From Anseranas semipalmata (lineage: Eukaryota > Chordata > Aves > Anseriformes > Anseranatidae), in assembly GCA_013399115.1 (NCBI GenBank), contig VXAA01007270.1, positions 569,257-633,256 on the forward strand: a DNA stretch of 64,000 bases, written 5' to 3'. Below the pieces are notes generated by a model. It made no database searches, had not been told where the DNA came from, and worked only from the letters and a program-made list of their open reading frames with translations. Shown piece after piece: positions 1 to 14,910 of the stretch. The position numbers were made by a program, and so were the translations under genes. How positions within the stretch are numbered: the first letter of the stretch is position 1; each line of letters starts with the position of its first letter.

Positions 1-3000
1 AGTAGCTTTTGCTGAGTTTGGGTCAGCAGATGCCTTTTCAATATTAAGTCTTCCAGTCAGTGGCTTGCTGGGGGTGTAGTTGTCCCTAGACTGGATATGC
101 TGTGACACCTAATATTTTTCCTGTTTGAAGGATGTTACTTCAAGCTAGCAATTCTCAAAATCCTACCCACCCACCCGCTACAGAATGTGTATGTTACTGT
201 TACTTTTCTTGTTGCTGACATTGTTATCAGAGTGAGTGCAGTTGTCCCTCTGAGGGACACCCCAGGGCAGTGGGAAAGGGCCATATGGACAAAGCTGAGG
301 AGAAATGCATAAACAAGCAGCCAGTTCTGAGGAGGCAGGAGGGTTTGGGGGTTGTTCTCCAAGAGCTTTCATTTCATCTTTTTCAAGTGTTTCTCAGTCC
401 AGAAATGACAGTAGGTTTCTTTCACTTTCTTGATCTGTCTCTAGTTATTTCAAATTTATTCCTCTAGAAAGCGTGCAAAGTTTTGACTTTACACTGGAGG
501 GGGAGAAATACTCAAGAAGCATTCTGCTCAGGAAAAAAAAAAAAAAGAGAAAAACTGTTTTTTCACTTTTTCTGATGAAAGCCTAATTTGCAAGGGGGAG
601 TACTTTTTGTGGTAGTCAGGCTTGCTTTCAGATTGATCCTAGAGGTCCTCTGTCTCCCCAAAAAAATCTGCAAGAAGTTTTTGTTCAGACTCATATCTTC
701 GTCCTCCACCATTAACAATTTCTTTCAAAGGGGCAAATGGTTGAAAGGAAGTGGAGGTTTAGAGCTGGTTGTTTGCAAAATAAACAAACCTTCACCCTTC
801 CCCTCTATCACTTTTAGAGTCATCATTTGTAAATTAACGACTTTGTGATGGAGGTACAATGAAGTGGGACCTTTGTTATTGTTGTCACCCTGTGATGATG
901 ATGCTGATTAGTGCTTAACCACCTTCCATATCTTCATGTATCATCTTTGTGTTCCACTAAAAACCTGTAGTGATGATGCTGGCCTTATCAAAACTTTAAG
1001 CATTTTGCATTATTTATTATTTTTTAGTATCCTTAATACTTCCCTAGTGTTCCAGGAGAGCTTGTGTGGCTGAGTTGCAGGGGAAACCGAGCCTTGTAGG
1101 CCTAAGCAACTTTTTTTTTAAAACCCTAGAAAATGATCTTTGTGGAACAGGCATCTACTGTACTTATCATGAACCAGGAAATGGATCTTCATGCCCATCT
1201 TGGAAGCTCCCCAAACTGTCTGATGTCCCAGCTGGATGGGTGAAAGGGGAGACAGTATTTATCTGCAAGGCAGGACAGACTTAAACATTAAAGAGCTTTA
1301 TGCCTAGGATCAGCTGGAATTTTTGCTCATTCCTCACATATAGAGTCTGAGCTCACCAAAGCAGACAATATGAAAAATATTAACAGGATTCAAGAAGACA
1401 TTAGTAATAGATTAAGAGTGTATGCCTCCCTTGCAAGACTTTTTTTCATGATTTTTTTTTCCTTTCAGACAGAAAAGTCTGAAGGTGAGTAGGTGAAGTC
1501 AATTTTAATAATTCACAGACAATAATACATCTATTTCTCACTTGACAGAGCTAGTGTTTAAACTATTAGCATTGCCTGGCATGACATAAAACAGGATCAG
1601 TCACTCATCCCTTTGAAACATCTAACCTGGCTTCATTTAAATTTCTTCCTTCCAGCATTGCCAGTGCATTTTAATAGTCTTGGTAGAGCTCTCAGCTGAC
1701 TTGTGACTTCAGACTTTATCTACTGAGTTGTGGTTAGGAATGGAGTACGACAGCACCATTCCTCGTCAGTTCTTTCTGTATGCAGTGACACAGAAACCTC
1801 AGTGCTGCAGATAGCCATTGAAATTCAAAACAGACCTCTTGACTGCTGAACAGAAATGTCTTTTTAAATCAGATTTTCTTTCTGGAACATTGTTCTGCAA
1901 TTTTTGAAAACTCTTTTTTTCTTCCTCCAGACTGCTGAACTGGTACTACTCCGCAGTCATGCTTCATATCGAATAGCTGTAAGGGGAAAGGTGGATTAAC
2001 GATAATGAAAACAAAAAATGTGTTTTAAAATAGGACGCCTGCCTGTTTTTTTTTACAGTAATCTGTGACAAGTTCATGTTTATAATTCACTACATCTGTT
2101 ACTGAGTTAGTGCTTTGCAGACCTTAGTTTTACAAATTTCCAGATTGGGTGACTAGGAGTTGAATTGCTTTTGTTTTTATTTTTTCTTCTGATTGACCCA
2201 TAAAATACTACACTTCCACCTTCTGATTTAGAAAGCAAAAACATATATATTAAAGCTTCTTTACAATAACAAAGACTTCTGACTAAAGCAATTGGCTCCC
2301 ACTATAGTTTTGCCTTAGATAACAGTTGTAAATTCCCAAACCTCTAATCTTTGGCAGCATTTCCCCCTTGATCCTAGTTTCTGTTTCCATGTGTTGGGGG
2401 AGATTAAAAAGTTGGTTATGAAGGTGAAATTGGAAACAGAGGAAATGTGTGGTTTTAGGAAAAGCTCAGGTGAGTGATATGACCAAGTTTGTTCTGTGCA
2501 CTGTTTTCTTAACTATGAAACAAAGCCTACCGGGGGCCTTTTCTTATACTGCAGTGTCATGCTGATCACATGTTGTGACATTCACTCCTCACTCTAAATA
2601 ATTCTTCTGTAGTGCTAATCCAGTATGGTTACCACAGTCTTTTATCCTGCACATAGTTGGCTTAAAGGGCTTGCAGATGAGTATCCAAGGTAGTATTTAG
2701 GTGTTTTTCCTGACCTTTCTTCCTCTGTCTCCTCCCCAAGGTGCTTATTGGTATTATCTCTGCATTTCACATATTTGTCAGGGGCCTTCTGCAAGGCTTC
2801 TAAGCTTCAAATAAAAAACAAAATTAATCTTGACTGAAGAAGTGAATCCAGAAGAGCCAGACAGCTCAGGCACTGTAAACAAAAAGTTGGCATGAATAGA
2901 ATCTGACTAGCCCTAAAGGTAAGCCACCCACCTGTATAATAATTCAATAGCTGTGTGGCACAGGGAATGCAAGGGAAAGGTGGACACGGGAGTGAAAACA

Positions 3001-6000
3001 GAAATACGGGAAAGCACATTATTCACTACAGTAGAGATTCACAACAGTGAAGACTTATGTGCGCTTGAAGAACAGCCAAAGGGAGTTGGTGATGGATGAT
3101 AGGCAGTCTGCATGCCAGAATACTCACAAGAAGTATTCTTATTTTTGTCTTCTGGTATTAGTGACCACAATTAGTTCTACTTTGGCTTAGCTGCTGGATG
3201 GAGTTAAAAAAAAAAAAAGACTTAATTAAGTTCTTAAGTATGGCTTTGTGAAGGATTTCCTACTCCAGACTAATGCCTGGAAAAATAATCTTTGATACTC
3301 TTGATAGCATAGCTTTCTATGACTGAGAATACCCTGGATGCAAGCACCTACATCTAGCAGCTACTTCAGCTAGTGGTTTGCTTGCAGAAGAAGCAGGTGT
3401 TGAGGTATGACTGCCGGGGGGAACTTCTGGGAGAATCCGTCCATGTGCACAAGTATGTAAGAGGTAGCAGCTGAGGTGCTTGCTGTCATTTTTTGTGTGT
3501 GAATCAGCGTTTATGTGCCAGAATTCATCGAATGGGTATTTTGTACATTGACATACGGACAACTGGCTGGAAAGTTTTGCGACAGCGCTGGAACAACACA
3601 GCTGCCATTCATATATCTGGGTATAAATTATCAGGGCTTTAAGCTGGGAGGGACCATGTAGAGTTGTGACAAAGTGGTTGGAGTCACTGTTGCTTTTGGC
3701 AGGGACTGTCAAGGATTGTCCCACCTACGGTGGTGAGAGGAAGGGGTTTGCTGAAGGGGTATGCCCAGTGGTCAGAGGAGTGTAACCAACAACTCTTTTT
3801 CCATGCACCAATGAATGTCAGTGACTGCTAGAGACAGAAGGTAACTACATTAGAAGTAAATGCGTCCTTGGTTTGTGTGTCTACTTTCCCCTTGTTGCTG
3901 GCTGCTTTTTTTTCTGTCAAGCTTGAGGAAGTTGGGTTGTCCCTCAGGTCTTCCAGTGCTGTTTTTTTAATTGCCAAGAGCTCAGCTTGACACTGTTTGC
4001 AGTTGCCTATGAGCAAAACTTCACAAGACATAGTACATCGAGTGTGCCCTCAAACATTTGGTGATGTGAAGACTTTCTCGGGGGTCCCGTGTAGCCTGGC
4101 AAAGACAGTTCAAGACATTGGCACACTCTGGCAAATGTATCATACCTGTGTCTCTTTTCCAAAGGCCTTAAGGATGTTTTTGAAACAGAGGAAGGAGCCT
4201 TTTACCAAGTTCCTATGCAGGAAAATGTTCATTTTGGATCAGGACTCAAAGTGAATGAACATCCAGTTAATTTTTTTTGTGTTTCCCTTTCATTCATTCT
4301 TATCAACTAGCTAAATTTTGACCTTCTCAAAATCAGTATTTATGGTGATCTCTGCAGAGGTACACACTGAAAAAAGGCATTCTGTTGATATAAATTATTT
4401 TAATGTGGGCTGTATATATATTAGAGAGAGAGCTGGATAAGGAAAGGGAAAGTTAGACTTTTCTCTAAGGAAACCAATTTGAACTGTAATACGAATGGGA
4501 AGAGATGACTTGACAATGCACTCATGGAGGTAAACAGACTCATTTTCTGTGGAAGGGGTGTTGACAAGCAGTGATTTTTGGGAAGCCTCCAGACAGAGTC
4601 CAGACACTGACTTTAGGGATTTAGGCAATATAAAAATGATTATTAAAAAAAAAGGGGGGGGGAAGAAGAAGAAGACATTTACATCAGCTGTGCCTGTGTT
4701 TTTTTCTTTTTTTTTCCTAGACTTTTGTTCTATTAAACATTTCCAGAAACGCTTGTACTGTTAAGCCTAGCACTGTGAAAAGAACTAATACACTTTTTTT
4801 GATAGACTCTTCCTGTGTTGCTTTTGTGTCAAATTGAATGTGTTTCAGCTGCGAGTTTAGGCTGCTTTAAAAAAAAAAAAAAAAAGAATATAAAAGAATA
4901 TATAAGTCCTTGAGCATGATAGAACTCACATAGACCTGAACTAAAATGATCACATTGAATATCATGGTGGTAAGTGACTTTGCATGTTCACATGAACTTA
5001 AGGATAGATCTAGAGATGGCTTCCTCCAAAGCTAAGTTCCAGGCATGCTGACAAAATCATTTGCTCGTGTCCCAAGTATTGTCTGTTCTCATCCCCCAAA
5101 TTCATTGTAGTTTTGCCTAATAAGAGAGTGGGTCTTGCAAGTATTCTGCTGTTTTGCTGCTTCTTTTTTACCTCCTCTACAAAGCATCCCGTTGATAGCT
5201 GATTCAAAGAAAGTAAACAGATTCCTCACTATGTACCCTCAAATCCCTCCTGAAAATTCTTTTCTTTGATGCCCACAAAAAACGTTATACTACTGATACG
5301 CTATGACTTACTGTGCATCGTGGTGACCACTGTTGATTTATGTTGTTGTCTCCTCTTACTGCCCTGTATCTCTGTATTTTTTGTGCCCATTTCACGTACT
5401 GAGGGTATGTGCATGCAGCTTGAACTAATGAGCTATGCTGAGTAAAGGAAGCAAGCAGGGTAAATTAGTTCCTCTGAAACCCTGAGTTTGTCACAGCAGC
5501 AGTAGGGCTTCATGTTGTTGGCTAGTTCAGCAATGTGCAGCAAGGCCTCAGATTATGAGGTTTTTGTGCAGAAAAATTCTTTTGGTCCAGGTTTGCAGCA
5601 GTTAGAGCAGGAAGATCCTTATTGATGGCAGAGGTTTTTAGAGACAAACTGTAATAATCGCTGTTATTTCTTTCCTTAATTTAGAGGAACGTCTGTGGGA
5701 ACCTGCTTATTACACCTATTAAGGTTCAGACCCATAAATGCAGACTTCCATCTGCATGCAAAAACTGAAGTAAGCAAACCTGGTTCACTGGCTGGGTAAC
5801 AGGACAGCTTTTCAGAGTCCTTAGACCCAAGTAACTCATAGTCTTACTAGAAACTCCTTGGATACCATCTTTAAATGTTTTGCAGTATTTTTATTAGTAC
5901 TTTCCACTCTTTGGTGGATCAATGGAAGCCTGTTCTGAAATTTTAAGCCCTTCTTTCTTTGCGTTAGAGTTTCAAATTAATGGTCTGCAACTGTAAACTC

Positions 6001-9000
6001 TCGTATTTGCACTGACACGTTCTTATTAAGGTTTCATGTGCCTGCAGTTTAAGGAAGATCCAAAGAAAATGAGAGTATCTGACATACGGCCATGATCTCC
6101 TATCGCTATCAGCTTATTAGCCAAATTTTACAAATATAATCATAATCAGGGAAAAAAACTATGATGTAGTGGTTTGTTGGCTGTATCATACAAGTGTTAT
6201 ACTGGTAACTGTGTTACTATAAATGTCAAACCAGTGCACATTCTTGGCAGTTGCAAGGAATCTTTACAAATGTTCCTGGAGGCATACTTTAAATAAATAT
6301 ATTTTATATTCAAAACAACAAAAACATTGTAGGATGTAAATGTTATTTCATCTAGCCCTTATAGGAATGTTATGGCACCTATTCTTTTGTCTTTCAGAAA
6401 GATGCTGTTCATATCTAATAGATATAAATAGACCTGTCCCATAGTTTTTCTACTAAAAAAAAAANGTTAGGGATCAGACAGTTTAATGTTACAGATTTTC
6501 TGTGTCCCCTGGGGTGAGTTATCTACACTTTCTGATGCTAAAGAAACAGAAATTTTTGTGTGGAGAGTTTGGGAACGCATTTTCATTTACACTGTGACCT
6601 TGTTATACTACCTCTACATTAAAATGTGCCTTACAATGGAAGGTTATTACTACTTGAGCGAAGGCTTGGGTATCAGCTTAATTTTGCTACTGGTGCATGT
6701 CATGTGGACAATGTAGAGTGTTTTTGCAGGGCTGAGGCTTGTCTCCTCCCCTGTTTCTTCTCACCTCTCTGTGCTTGTGCTCAGAGTGACTATACCTCTC
6801 TAGTGAGACACATTGCCTTGATACTGATTGCTTTCCCTAGCTTTCCACCTTAACTCTCTGTACTATGATCATCTCATCACCACCTTCCTATATTCCAGTA
6901 CTTTCCTTCTTCTTTCCCCACAATTGCCTATTATCTCTCGGTTCTGCCTTTTGAAATGTATATAGTCATTGCATTTTTACACAGGTTTGGGTTGGTTAGT
7001 TGGTCGGTTTGTCTGTTTGTTTGTTTCAAAGAAATATGGGACCTTTGCCCCAGAATTCAAATTCCCCAAATCCAGGATTGCTCCGGCCTTCCCTGACCTC
7101 TCCTTGTACTTTCCCTATTTCTGCCCATCCCCACCCTGAGTCCCACTGATCCCCAGCACCTACTGCTGCTCTCTGCTTTTGCTGCCCAGCTAGCTGAACA
7201 CACAAGCTTCTTCTCAATCTTTCTGCAGAAACAAAACTTTAGGTCTTATTCTAGAAGATGCCTTTAAAACAGACCCTCAAGAATCCCGACTCGTGCTCAC
7301 CAAGAACAAAAGCAAAAAAGCACACGCCTGGAAGTATTTTATAGACAAGAAGAAAAGAGGGAGTCCAACGTTTTTGTTTTTTGTTTTTCCCAGATATTGA
7401 TAACTGAAACAGAACTTGATTTGGTGTTCATTCTTGATAAGATGCATGTGCCGCACACATACATGTGCTTTCTCTCTCTTTCTTCTCTGTTTAAATCCCA
7501 TTTAAACAATGCTCAGTGACTGCTGGGAGTTGTAATCCATGTGCAGCTCTGTCATGAGGCAAACACCAGCTGGAGGGACAGCTCTGCAGAATGCTTTGCA
7601 ACCAGTTGGGTTGCTGAGGAGTCATAAAAGAGGGAAGAAGGGGTTCACAAGGACTCAGCCAGTGCCTTTTGGAAAGCATTTCTTACACTCTCTTATGAGC
7701 TACAAAATCTGTGTCTTGTACAGTTTCTTATGTGTAGTGAGGGGCAAGATTACAAAACAGAAAACGACAGAACTTCACAGCCAAATCGGTACTTTCTCAG
7801 ATTTGTTTGACAACTGTGTTTCATACAGCTTCAGAGTAGACTGAAAACACCTATAAAAACCTGCTCTTTACTACATAGGTAGAAAATCAAAATCATTTGC
7901 TCTTTATTGAAGGAATTTTTCCCCTGCCAGAATCACCAACAACATTTCTTATTAGCTCTCTATTTCTGATATGTGTTTCCGTTACCCATCTCTAAAGTCC
8001 TTGTCTGGGTATATTTCCAGAAGGGTATCTGAATCAGCACAGATGTTTGGAAGTTTACCGTTCTTCTAATTAAATAGAATATTATGATATATTTATAGCA
8101 TTACTGATTCAAAGCTGTAGGTTAACATTCCTGTACTCCAATACTAATTGAGTAGTTGCCCAGAGCATTATCCTAACGCTTTTGTAAAACAAAGTGCTAG
8201 GGACTGTTGGTGTAGAAAACCATAGAATTTTGTACAGGAATTTTAACAGGGAGCACTATTAAAAATAAATACCTCTGTTTATGAGTATTGGTTAATGAGC
8301 AGAGCACTAAAAAAGATGCTAAGCAGTTACAGCTTCAGCAATAGAGAAGATAAATGACAATAGATAATTGTAAGTAGTGAATATATCATAGCTATTGTTT
8401 TCTTCCTGCACTGGATTCCTTGGTGTTCTGCTCAAAAATAATAAAGTAATTGGGATCTGTGTTGTAGCAGAGCAGATCTAGGGAATGTTTGATGATTCTA
8501 TGAGTTACAACCTGGCTACAAGGATATTTGGGCTTTGGCATCTTTGAATTAAGTACCCCCCATTGTTTCCCCTTTCTGCTTGTAGTCATTTGCCAAGGAA
8601 GTGTGTTCAAAGGTTAGTGAAATGAGAGTCTTGAGAACTGTTGTTAATGGAAAATGGGAAGAGGCAGCCTTACCGATAGTGTATGTCCTCTTAGGACAAT
8701 ACATTGAACTGACACAATTGTAAATTGTGGGATGTGAAACAAATCTCTTACCACTTCAAATACAAAACAAATAGGGCCATTGGTTCTTGAGATGGAATTG
8801 ATTTTAATGTACTATGGTGCTGGCGCATGTGATAGGCTACAGTTTAGCATACAGCAACCAAAGTAGTCAAGTATGGAAATGATTGCAGTCAGGCAGCGTC
8901 TGAAATGGTGGGCACAGTCTTCAGTGGGACCTAGGTTGCACTTGCATGGTGCATGTTCAAGGCAGGGACCTCATTGCTGGAAAGTGAATGATCTCAGCAG

Positions 9001-9250
9001 AAGGCTTTATGCCCCACGGAAAGTCAGTGGGGTGACTGCGAGGCAGAGGGGATTGGGAATTACAATCTCCTTTCTTTTATTAAGGCAAGTTCAAGAACTG
9101 CCCCCCACACACTGTCCTGTCATATCAATTTGTGAACCTTTGCCGCTGTCTTTCCCTCTGCTTTTTTCTAATGAAATAGTGTAATTAGAATGCTTATGAA
9201 TATCGCTGTACAGCTGCTCTGAAGTGTTGGTATAAAAAAAAAAAAAGTTT
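1..9250. other. intronic sequence, no gene seen
   Basis: AT-rich unique-looking sequence. It contains A-runs at 533-546, 3,206-3,218 and 4,869-4,885, an unusual A9-G9-(AAG)4 block at 4,645-4,674, and a TTTG-rich stretch near 7,000-7,025. One undetermined base (N) lies at 6,465 beside an A-run, a likely sequencing gap artefact. The longest open frame, about 135 codons on the minus strand at 3,317-3,724, has no recognisable domain and I treat it as chance. Confidence 0.6.
4645..4674. repeat. A9-G9-(AAG)4 compound simple sequence
   Basis: Nine A, nine G and then four AAG units in direct succession, an all-purine 30-base block. Confidence 0.85.
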
Positions 9251-9259
9251 ATAAAACTC

Positions 9260-9450
9260 TTTTCCCCTCCGTGTGACTGCAACAGCATTACAGCTCCAGT
9301 GCCATTCAGATGCTTTCAGTTACTTGTGTGAGCAACTGAAAGTCAGCTTTGACGCAAAACAGCAAATCATTCCACATTTAATTCACTCCCAAGCTCACAG
9401 TCCCACATTAAGAGCTGACAGTAATCATCTTAATATTAGAATAGATGCTT
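9260..9450. promoter_or_regulatory. candidate conserved non-coding element with hairpin
   Basis: No repeat family is recognised. The sequence has a perfect 9-bp inverted repeat, CTTTCAGTT (9,313-9,321) and AACTGAAAG (9,334-9,342), around a 12-base loop, then TTTAATTCAC and TAATCATCTTAAT homeodomain-like cores. The local texture, unlike the flanks, is that of an ancient constrained element. This is an inference without alignment. Confidence 0.3.
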
Positions 9451-12400
9451 AGAGGGACACTGGACCTCATAGCTGTGAACAGATCCTCGAGATCTTGAGT
9501 GCTGCTTCAGGGGGGATTTATGAGCTAGGCATCCCCTCCGAGGCTGCTCGCAGAGGAAGCAAGGGGCGGCTGGTGTCTTGGCCCTTAGGGTTGAAATGCT
9601 TGCCAGCAAAGTTGGAGCACTATGGAGAGGTCTGCAGTTCCACGGGGTTGTGATATAAATGCTCCCCTGCAGCTAGGATCAGTGGGAAGACAAAGACACT
9701 GAGGGAAGGCTTGCTTTAGCTGTAAATCTTCATCCTTGGGAAAATAAGTATTTTATTTCAGCAGTCTTACCCTACTCAGAGGCTCGTGATATAAACATGT
9801 CAGAAGTGACCTTGGTTATCCAAATCAGTTAATACTGACTGGCTGGCACTGTAGACATGATAAAGGAAGACAGTAGATTTACTGCAAGTAACCTTGCCCA
9901 AGCATGACTGTCTTCAGAAGTGGCTAAGGTGGCCACTACGTGTTTTCTGTTGATCGCCTTATTCAATTTCCTTTGCATAAAATGCTCCTGTTTTATTTAG
10001 GGGTGTGATGAGCCGAGAATAACAAATCCTACTTAGGCGACATGGAAAAGTACAAGTACAAATTCATCCATGTATTCCGTAACAATTCTGACCTTGGGCT
10101 GGAGAAATGTGACATCTGTGCAAACAAGCAGAAGAGAGTCATTGTACATTTTCAGAGTTAAATTGATTGAAGTTTTTCAGTGTCCCAGTTACTTACATTT
10201 TGAGGTGAAAGGGATATTATTTCTCCAAAATAAAAACGTTCTTTGGGAAAGCAAAACAATAATTATTGCTTCAGCCAGATTTTCAATTTAAGAAGCTTTC
10301 AGTGACTGCAAAGTTCTCTGTATGTCTAGTCCTAAACTCTTGATCTAGGATTGGTGTAACGTGACATACATTATGCTTGGCTTCTTAAACATGTTTTTAT
10401 TAAGTTACTGTGCCTTTTGCAACCTTGGAAGCATTTTAATTCTTACTTTACATTTGTGCATTCACAGCTATCTCTGTGTGCGATGCAAACATTGGCTGTA
10501 AAATGAGCATGTAAAACACCTCCCTGCAATTAAGAAAGGAGGTGGTTTCCTCAGTGGAAATAATCTGCATTGGCTGTAGCAAGAGCTGCAATTCAATTCA
10601 AGCATCTCATTTAACACTTCAAATTGTCTTTGCATATATGGGCTAGAGTCCAACAGCATTAGGAAATCCTTGGTGGATAGTAATCTGGAACACAAAAAGC
10701 AGCAGTCATACTTCAACACAATTGATAGCCTCTACTTACTAGCAGTCTTCAGGCTAAATTATCATGGAGATGCAATTAACTGTCTTTACAGAGAGGGTGG
10801 GTCCTTCCGGATGCAAGAGAAGAGGTCACAGATGGGGCAGTGTGGCTGTGTGGTTAAGCATAATTTGACTTGCTCTGAAAGAGGTCCAGACCCTGGGATC
10901 TTAGCCTTGACACATGCAAAGTCAGGCGGTAAGAAATGCTATACACCACCAGCCCACCAGACATGACCCATCCAGACTGCAGATTCAGGCTATTTTTTTT
11001 TCTCCTTATGTTTCGTGTCAAGCAAGTGGCTTTGACTTGCATCCCTGACTCGCCCTGAGGAAAGAGACACAATCAAGTGGGTAGTCTTTAGTCTTTTTGA
11101 CTCTGTACAGGGGCAATAGATTAAAATCTTTGCTCCAGGTATTTGTTGTGCTGAATTCCCTCTGTGGCTCCTGAGTGTTTTATTATGCATTTCATGGTTC
11201 TCCTGAGCTCAACCTCAAGCTAAATGCTCCAAAGTGTAATGGAGTTTCATTATCAAAGCAGTGATTGGTGCCATGTCCAAAATGTGAAATAATCAAGTTA
11301 ATAATTTGTTTATTTGCTCTATCCCAGGACAAAGCAAATAGAGAGTGTCATTTCTTGCTGAGAAAACACACTTTCTTGGCACAGCTTCACATTGATGTTT
11401 CCAGCAGAATCTTCTCTCTTTTGAGTCTGTCTAGTGTAGGAAGAGTAGTGTTGGCTTCCCAGTTCAGTTTGAGATTTGACAATGCCCAAGGGAAGGGATG
11501 CGTCAGTTTTAAGGAATCCCCCACGCCCCACAAAACTTGGAAATTTTACATTTATAACATCATGTCTGCCTTGAGGAGGCAAAATGTTGTTATCAGGATT
11601 AGCCTTTAGCTGTTTTTTGTATTGTTTTGTCTTTTCAAAAGAGCATGTTTGACTCAAGTCAGCCTGACTACCACTCTGTCTCAATTCTCGATATTATATG
11701 GACAGCAGCATTTAAATATCATCCTAGGTATAAATATGCAAGGTGCAATCAAGTTTTGAAGAGATCTGAGAGCTGAAACTTTAGCTGGTATTCATTGTTG
11801 TACCTTCCTTGATTTTTGTTGTTTTTCGGTGCAGTTTTAAAGGCAGGCGTAACGATTTGGGATACAGTTTTATTGACACAACCCATTCAGAGCTTCTTTT
11901 CCTGGAGAATGTCCATAGGCTGAGCAAGATTCGTGAACCTTGTTGTGAAACACTTCATCCCAGTTGCACTGATGTTAGTGTCACTTGGTTTTATTGGATA
12001 TGCTCTCCTTGCAAGAGTTTAGACATCATTTTTTTCCATATTTATTCATATATATATATATTCTTTTCCTTATTATTTGGTGCAGAGGAATCAGACTAGT
12101 GTATTTCGGATCCAAAGTAGTTATGCAATGATAGAGATAGCCATAGCTGCAGAGCTTCTGAAGCAGGTTCTGAGCATGGGAATCAGTCTGTCCCTCTGTT
12201 ATTCAGTATGTTGTATCTCATTCACCTTGTCCTTGTGTCCTGGGAGTACTTTCCTTCAGTCCTGGCCTGCAGAGATGAAAGTTGAGCTGCACACTCCCAC
12301 TACATGTTCTGACTTCTCCCTGGGGCCAGGCGTGCTCAGGAAAAAGGCAGTCCAAGGAGTGACACGAAGTCCCAAGCAGGACTCACATGGAGTCTCAGTG

Positions 12401-14804
12401 AAGTTGCAGTGCTTGTATTCTGCAGAGACAAGGTTCTCCTAGTGCTGGATTGAGGACCGAGAAGAACTCGCAGAAAGGGATGGTTGTTGGTGGTCTCAAG
12501 TGAAGAAAGAAGAACAGAGAGTAATAGAGTTTGTGCTCATTTGGGTTAAAATAAAGAGCTAGAATAGCTTTAACTCCACTCTTGTTCTTCAAAAGCCATT
12601 GTAGAGTAAGTGATACAGGCAATATACTTGCAGAGGTTAAAAATATTTTTAAGGGCAAGGAGGAGAGCAGTATTGCTATTATTTGGTTCTACATATTCTC
12701 AGCATCCCTAGATGTAGAAAATTCCTTGAAAAATCCCAGTAGATTAATATTTTCCTGTCTGGTGAATCTGGCACAAAAACTAAGATCTGGGAATTAGGAT
12801 CAGTTTTAAAATTTTACAGATCATGAGAATCAAACCATAGGAATGTCACTAATTCATTTCATGAGGTGTTCATCTCTGCACTGTCAGGAGAATAACTGCT
12901 ATATTTAACTAAGCAACAGCTCTTTAGCCAAAAACAGCGCATAGCCCCAACTCATTAGTTAGCTAAGCTTCATTTCTCACTCCCACTCCTTTCCATCATA
13001 TCTCTGGTGGCACAAAGCCCATTGTAAAATTGAAAGTTGCCTCTCATATGGTTTAGCTGTGCACACCAAAGCAGCAGCATTAAATGCCTTTCACACATAC
13101 TGCTTTTGTCACTAAGATTTATTCAAAGGGTAGACCATTTCCATTGTTCCTGGCCCTTGCTGCTTTTATCCAATTAATTCCCTAAATGTGCTAATAATAT
13201 CAGATTTCCAGTTTTCAGACTGAAATAAATTAAGTTAATCAAGTCATCAATGTAAAATGACAGCGTTTGAAAGGTATCCATCCATATTTTCAGCCTGGAG
13301 TTTTGACCTACAGAAGAAAAAATGCTGATTTTTTTCATAGAAGTGCTTCATGTGCTATTTACCCCCGAGGAATCCTAGTTACACTGCGTATTGCAAAGTC
13401 AGAGGAACCCCAGCTGTTTTATAGACTCGCATTGCCTTTGTTGATATTGAAGAACAATTGTTCACCATAACCTCTTCATTCTTTCATCAGTACCTTTCCA
13501 TGATATTTTCTTTTTTTGTGTCCTTCACAGCTTTTCTACATTTGCTGATCCCAGCAGAGAATTACTCTTGGTATATGATGTTTCTGTTTCCAGCAGGTTT
13601 GCTGGCATGGTTTCTCTGGCTCACTTCTTCATAGGTCTTGGAATTTCAGGAACTTAAAGTCTTTAACTTCCCTGCTTCCAACTCATCTGTATCCACCTAA
13701 AACAGGACACGAACAAACTCCACCTACTTCTCACTTTTCTGACTCACTGGTATATATTTACGCACGAGTTTTTTGGTAGATTTAAAATAACAGCTTTTAT
13801 TTACGTACATCCCGTCCTTCCCTTTTTCTGTGCCAAAATGATGCAATAGTAAGAATTGGCAGTTTTAGCATTTCCCTTGTATGAAGGCTTCTGGTTTGTT
13901 TGTGTCTTCTAAACACCAGCATACATGCATTGTATGGATCCATTTAGTTTTCAGGTGAAACTAATTTGCTCTGGTAATCAACAGATGTCACACAAATCTG
14001 AAGTACAAACCCTTCACGGCTGGCAACTATACATGCATGATTGCATATGTGCATATATTTTTATACAGTCGCCCTGCTAATGATCTCTGGTTTCCTAGCA
14101 AGGGTATTTGATGCTTTTTTTCAGGAGCTTTATTGCCACTTTACCGTGAGCTAGGTAAGAGCTGAGAGTGTCCCACTAATTCTTCTACTGGTCTCAGTCC
14201 ATGAAAGTGTTTGTTTATGACCCACAGAATTTGGATCACTTTCTTTTTTCTTTTCCCTTTCTAAACGTGTCTGCCCAAACTAATCTAAACTTAAAGTGGA
14301 TCATCAAGTGAACTACATTTACCAATGTGATCGTCCCCACAGGGAAATTCAGTAAATGTTGCAATGCCTCAAGAAGTGCTGAAGAAACGAGTCACCACGC
14401 AACATCCTCAGGGTCTGTCCTGCGTACTTGAGACACAGCTGATCGATCATCCCACAAAAATGCAGTCTATTGCTTTGGCTGCCGTAGGTCTGTGAGCCTT
14501 TCGGGCTTTATGATAGTCTCGGTGCAGTTCACATGAGGCAGAGGAACGAACAGTACTAGCAAGAGCGGCCAGGATCGGCCAGGTGGGAGCCGCAGCGCTG
14601 CAACAGGAGCTGAGCCCAGCATCCTCTGTGGGAGGGAACCAGAGGTTTCAGAGGGTGTTTGTATCCATCTAGTTGCGGAGGAGGCGGGGGGCAGCTGCTG
14701 AAGTCCAATTTCGTATCTGCTTGGGCTCAAATTTACTAGTATTTTCCCACCCAGGGACTATTTCCTCTCTGCAAAAAGATTTCTTACATATCGTATTTAT
14801 AAAT

Positions 14805-14910
14805 GTGTATAAACAAAATATGTGTATCAGTAGAGAGAGATAGATATAAATGTATACATATGCGTGTGTGCCTATATATGTAAATATATGTATGTATAAT
14901 ACACACAAAA
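14805..14910. repeat. AT-rich/(TA)n low-complexity tract
   Basis: Interrupted TATA, TGTA and GATA words over about 100 bp, ending in ACACACA. It is a degenerate microsatellite with no coding potential; the membrane-like minus-strand peptides through it are translations of TA repeats. Confidence 0.65.

Noticed and set aside
3610..3720. possible CR1 fragment near GCTGGGAGGGACCATG
   Set aside because: Only a short phrase resembles the CR1 3' region; no collinear second block or tail could be found.
3317..3724. 135-codon minus-strand frame
   Set aside because: No conserved motif, no splice context, and length within chance expectation for both strands of 64 kb.
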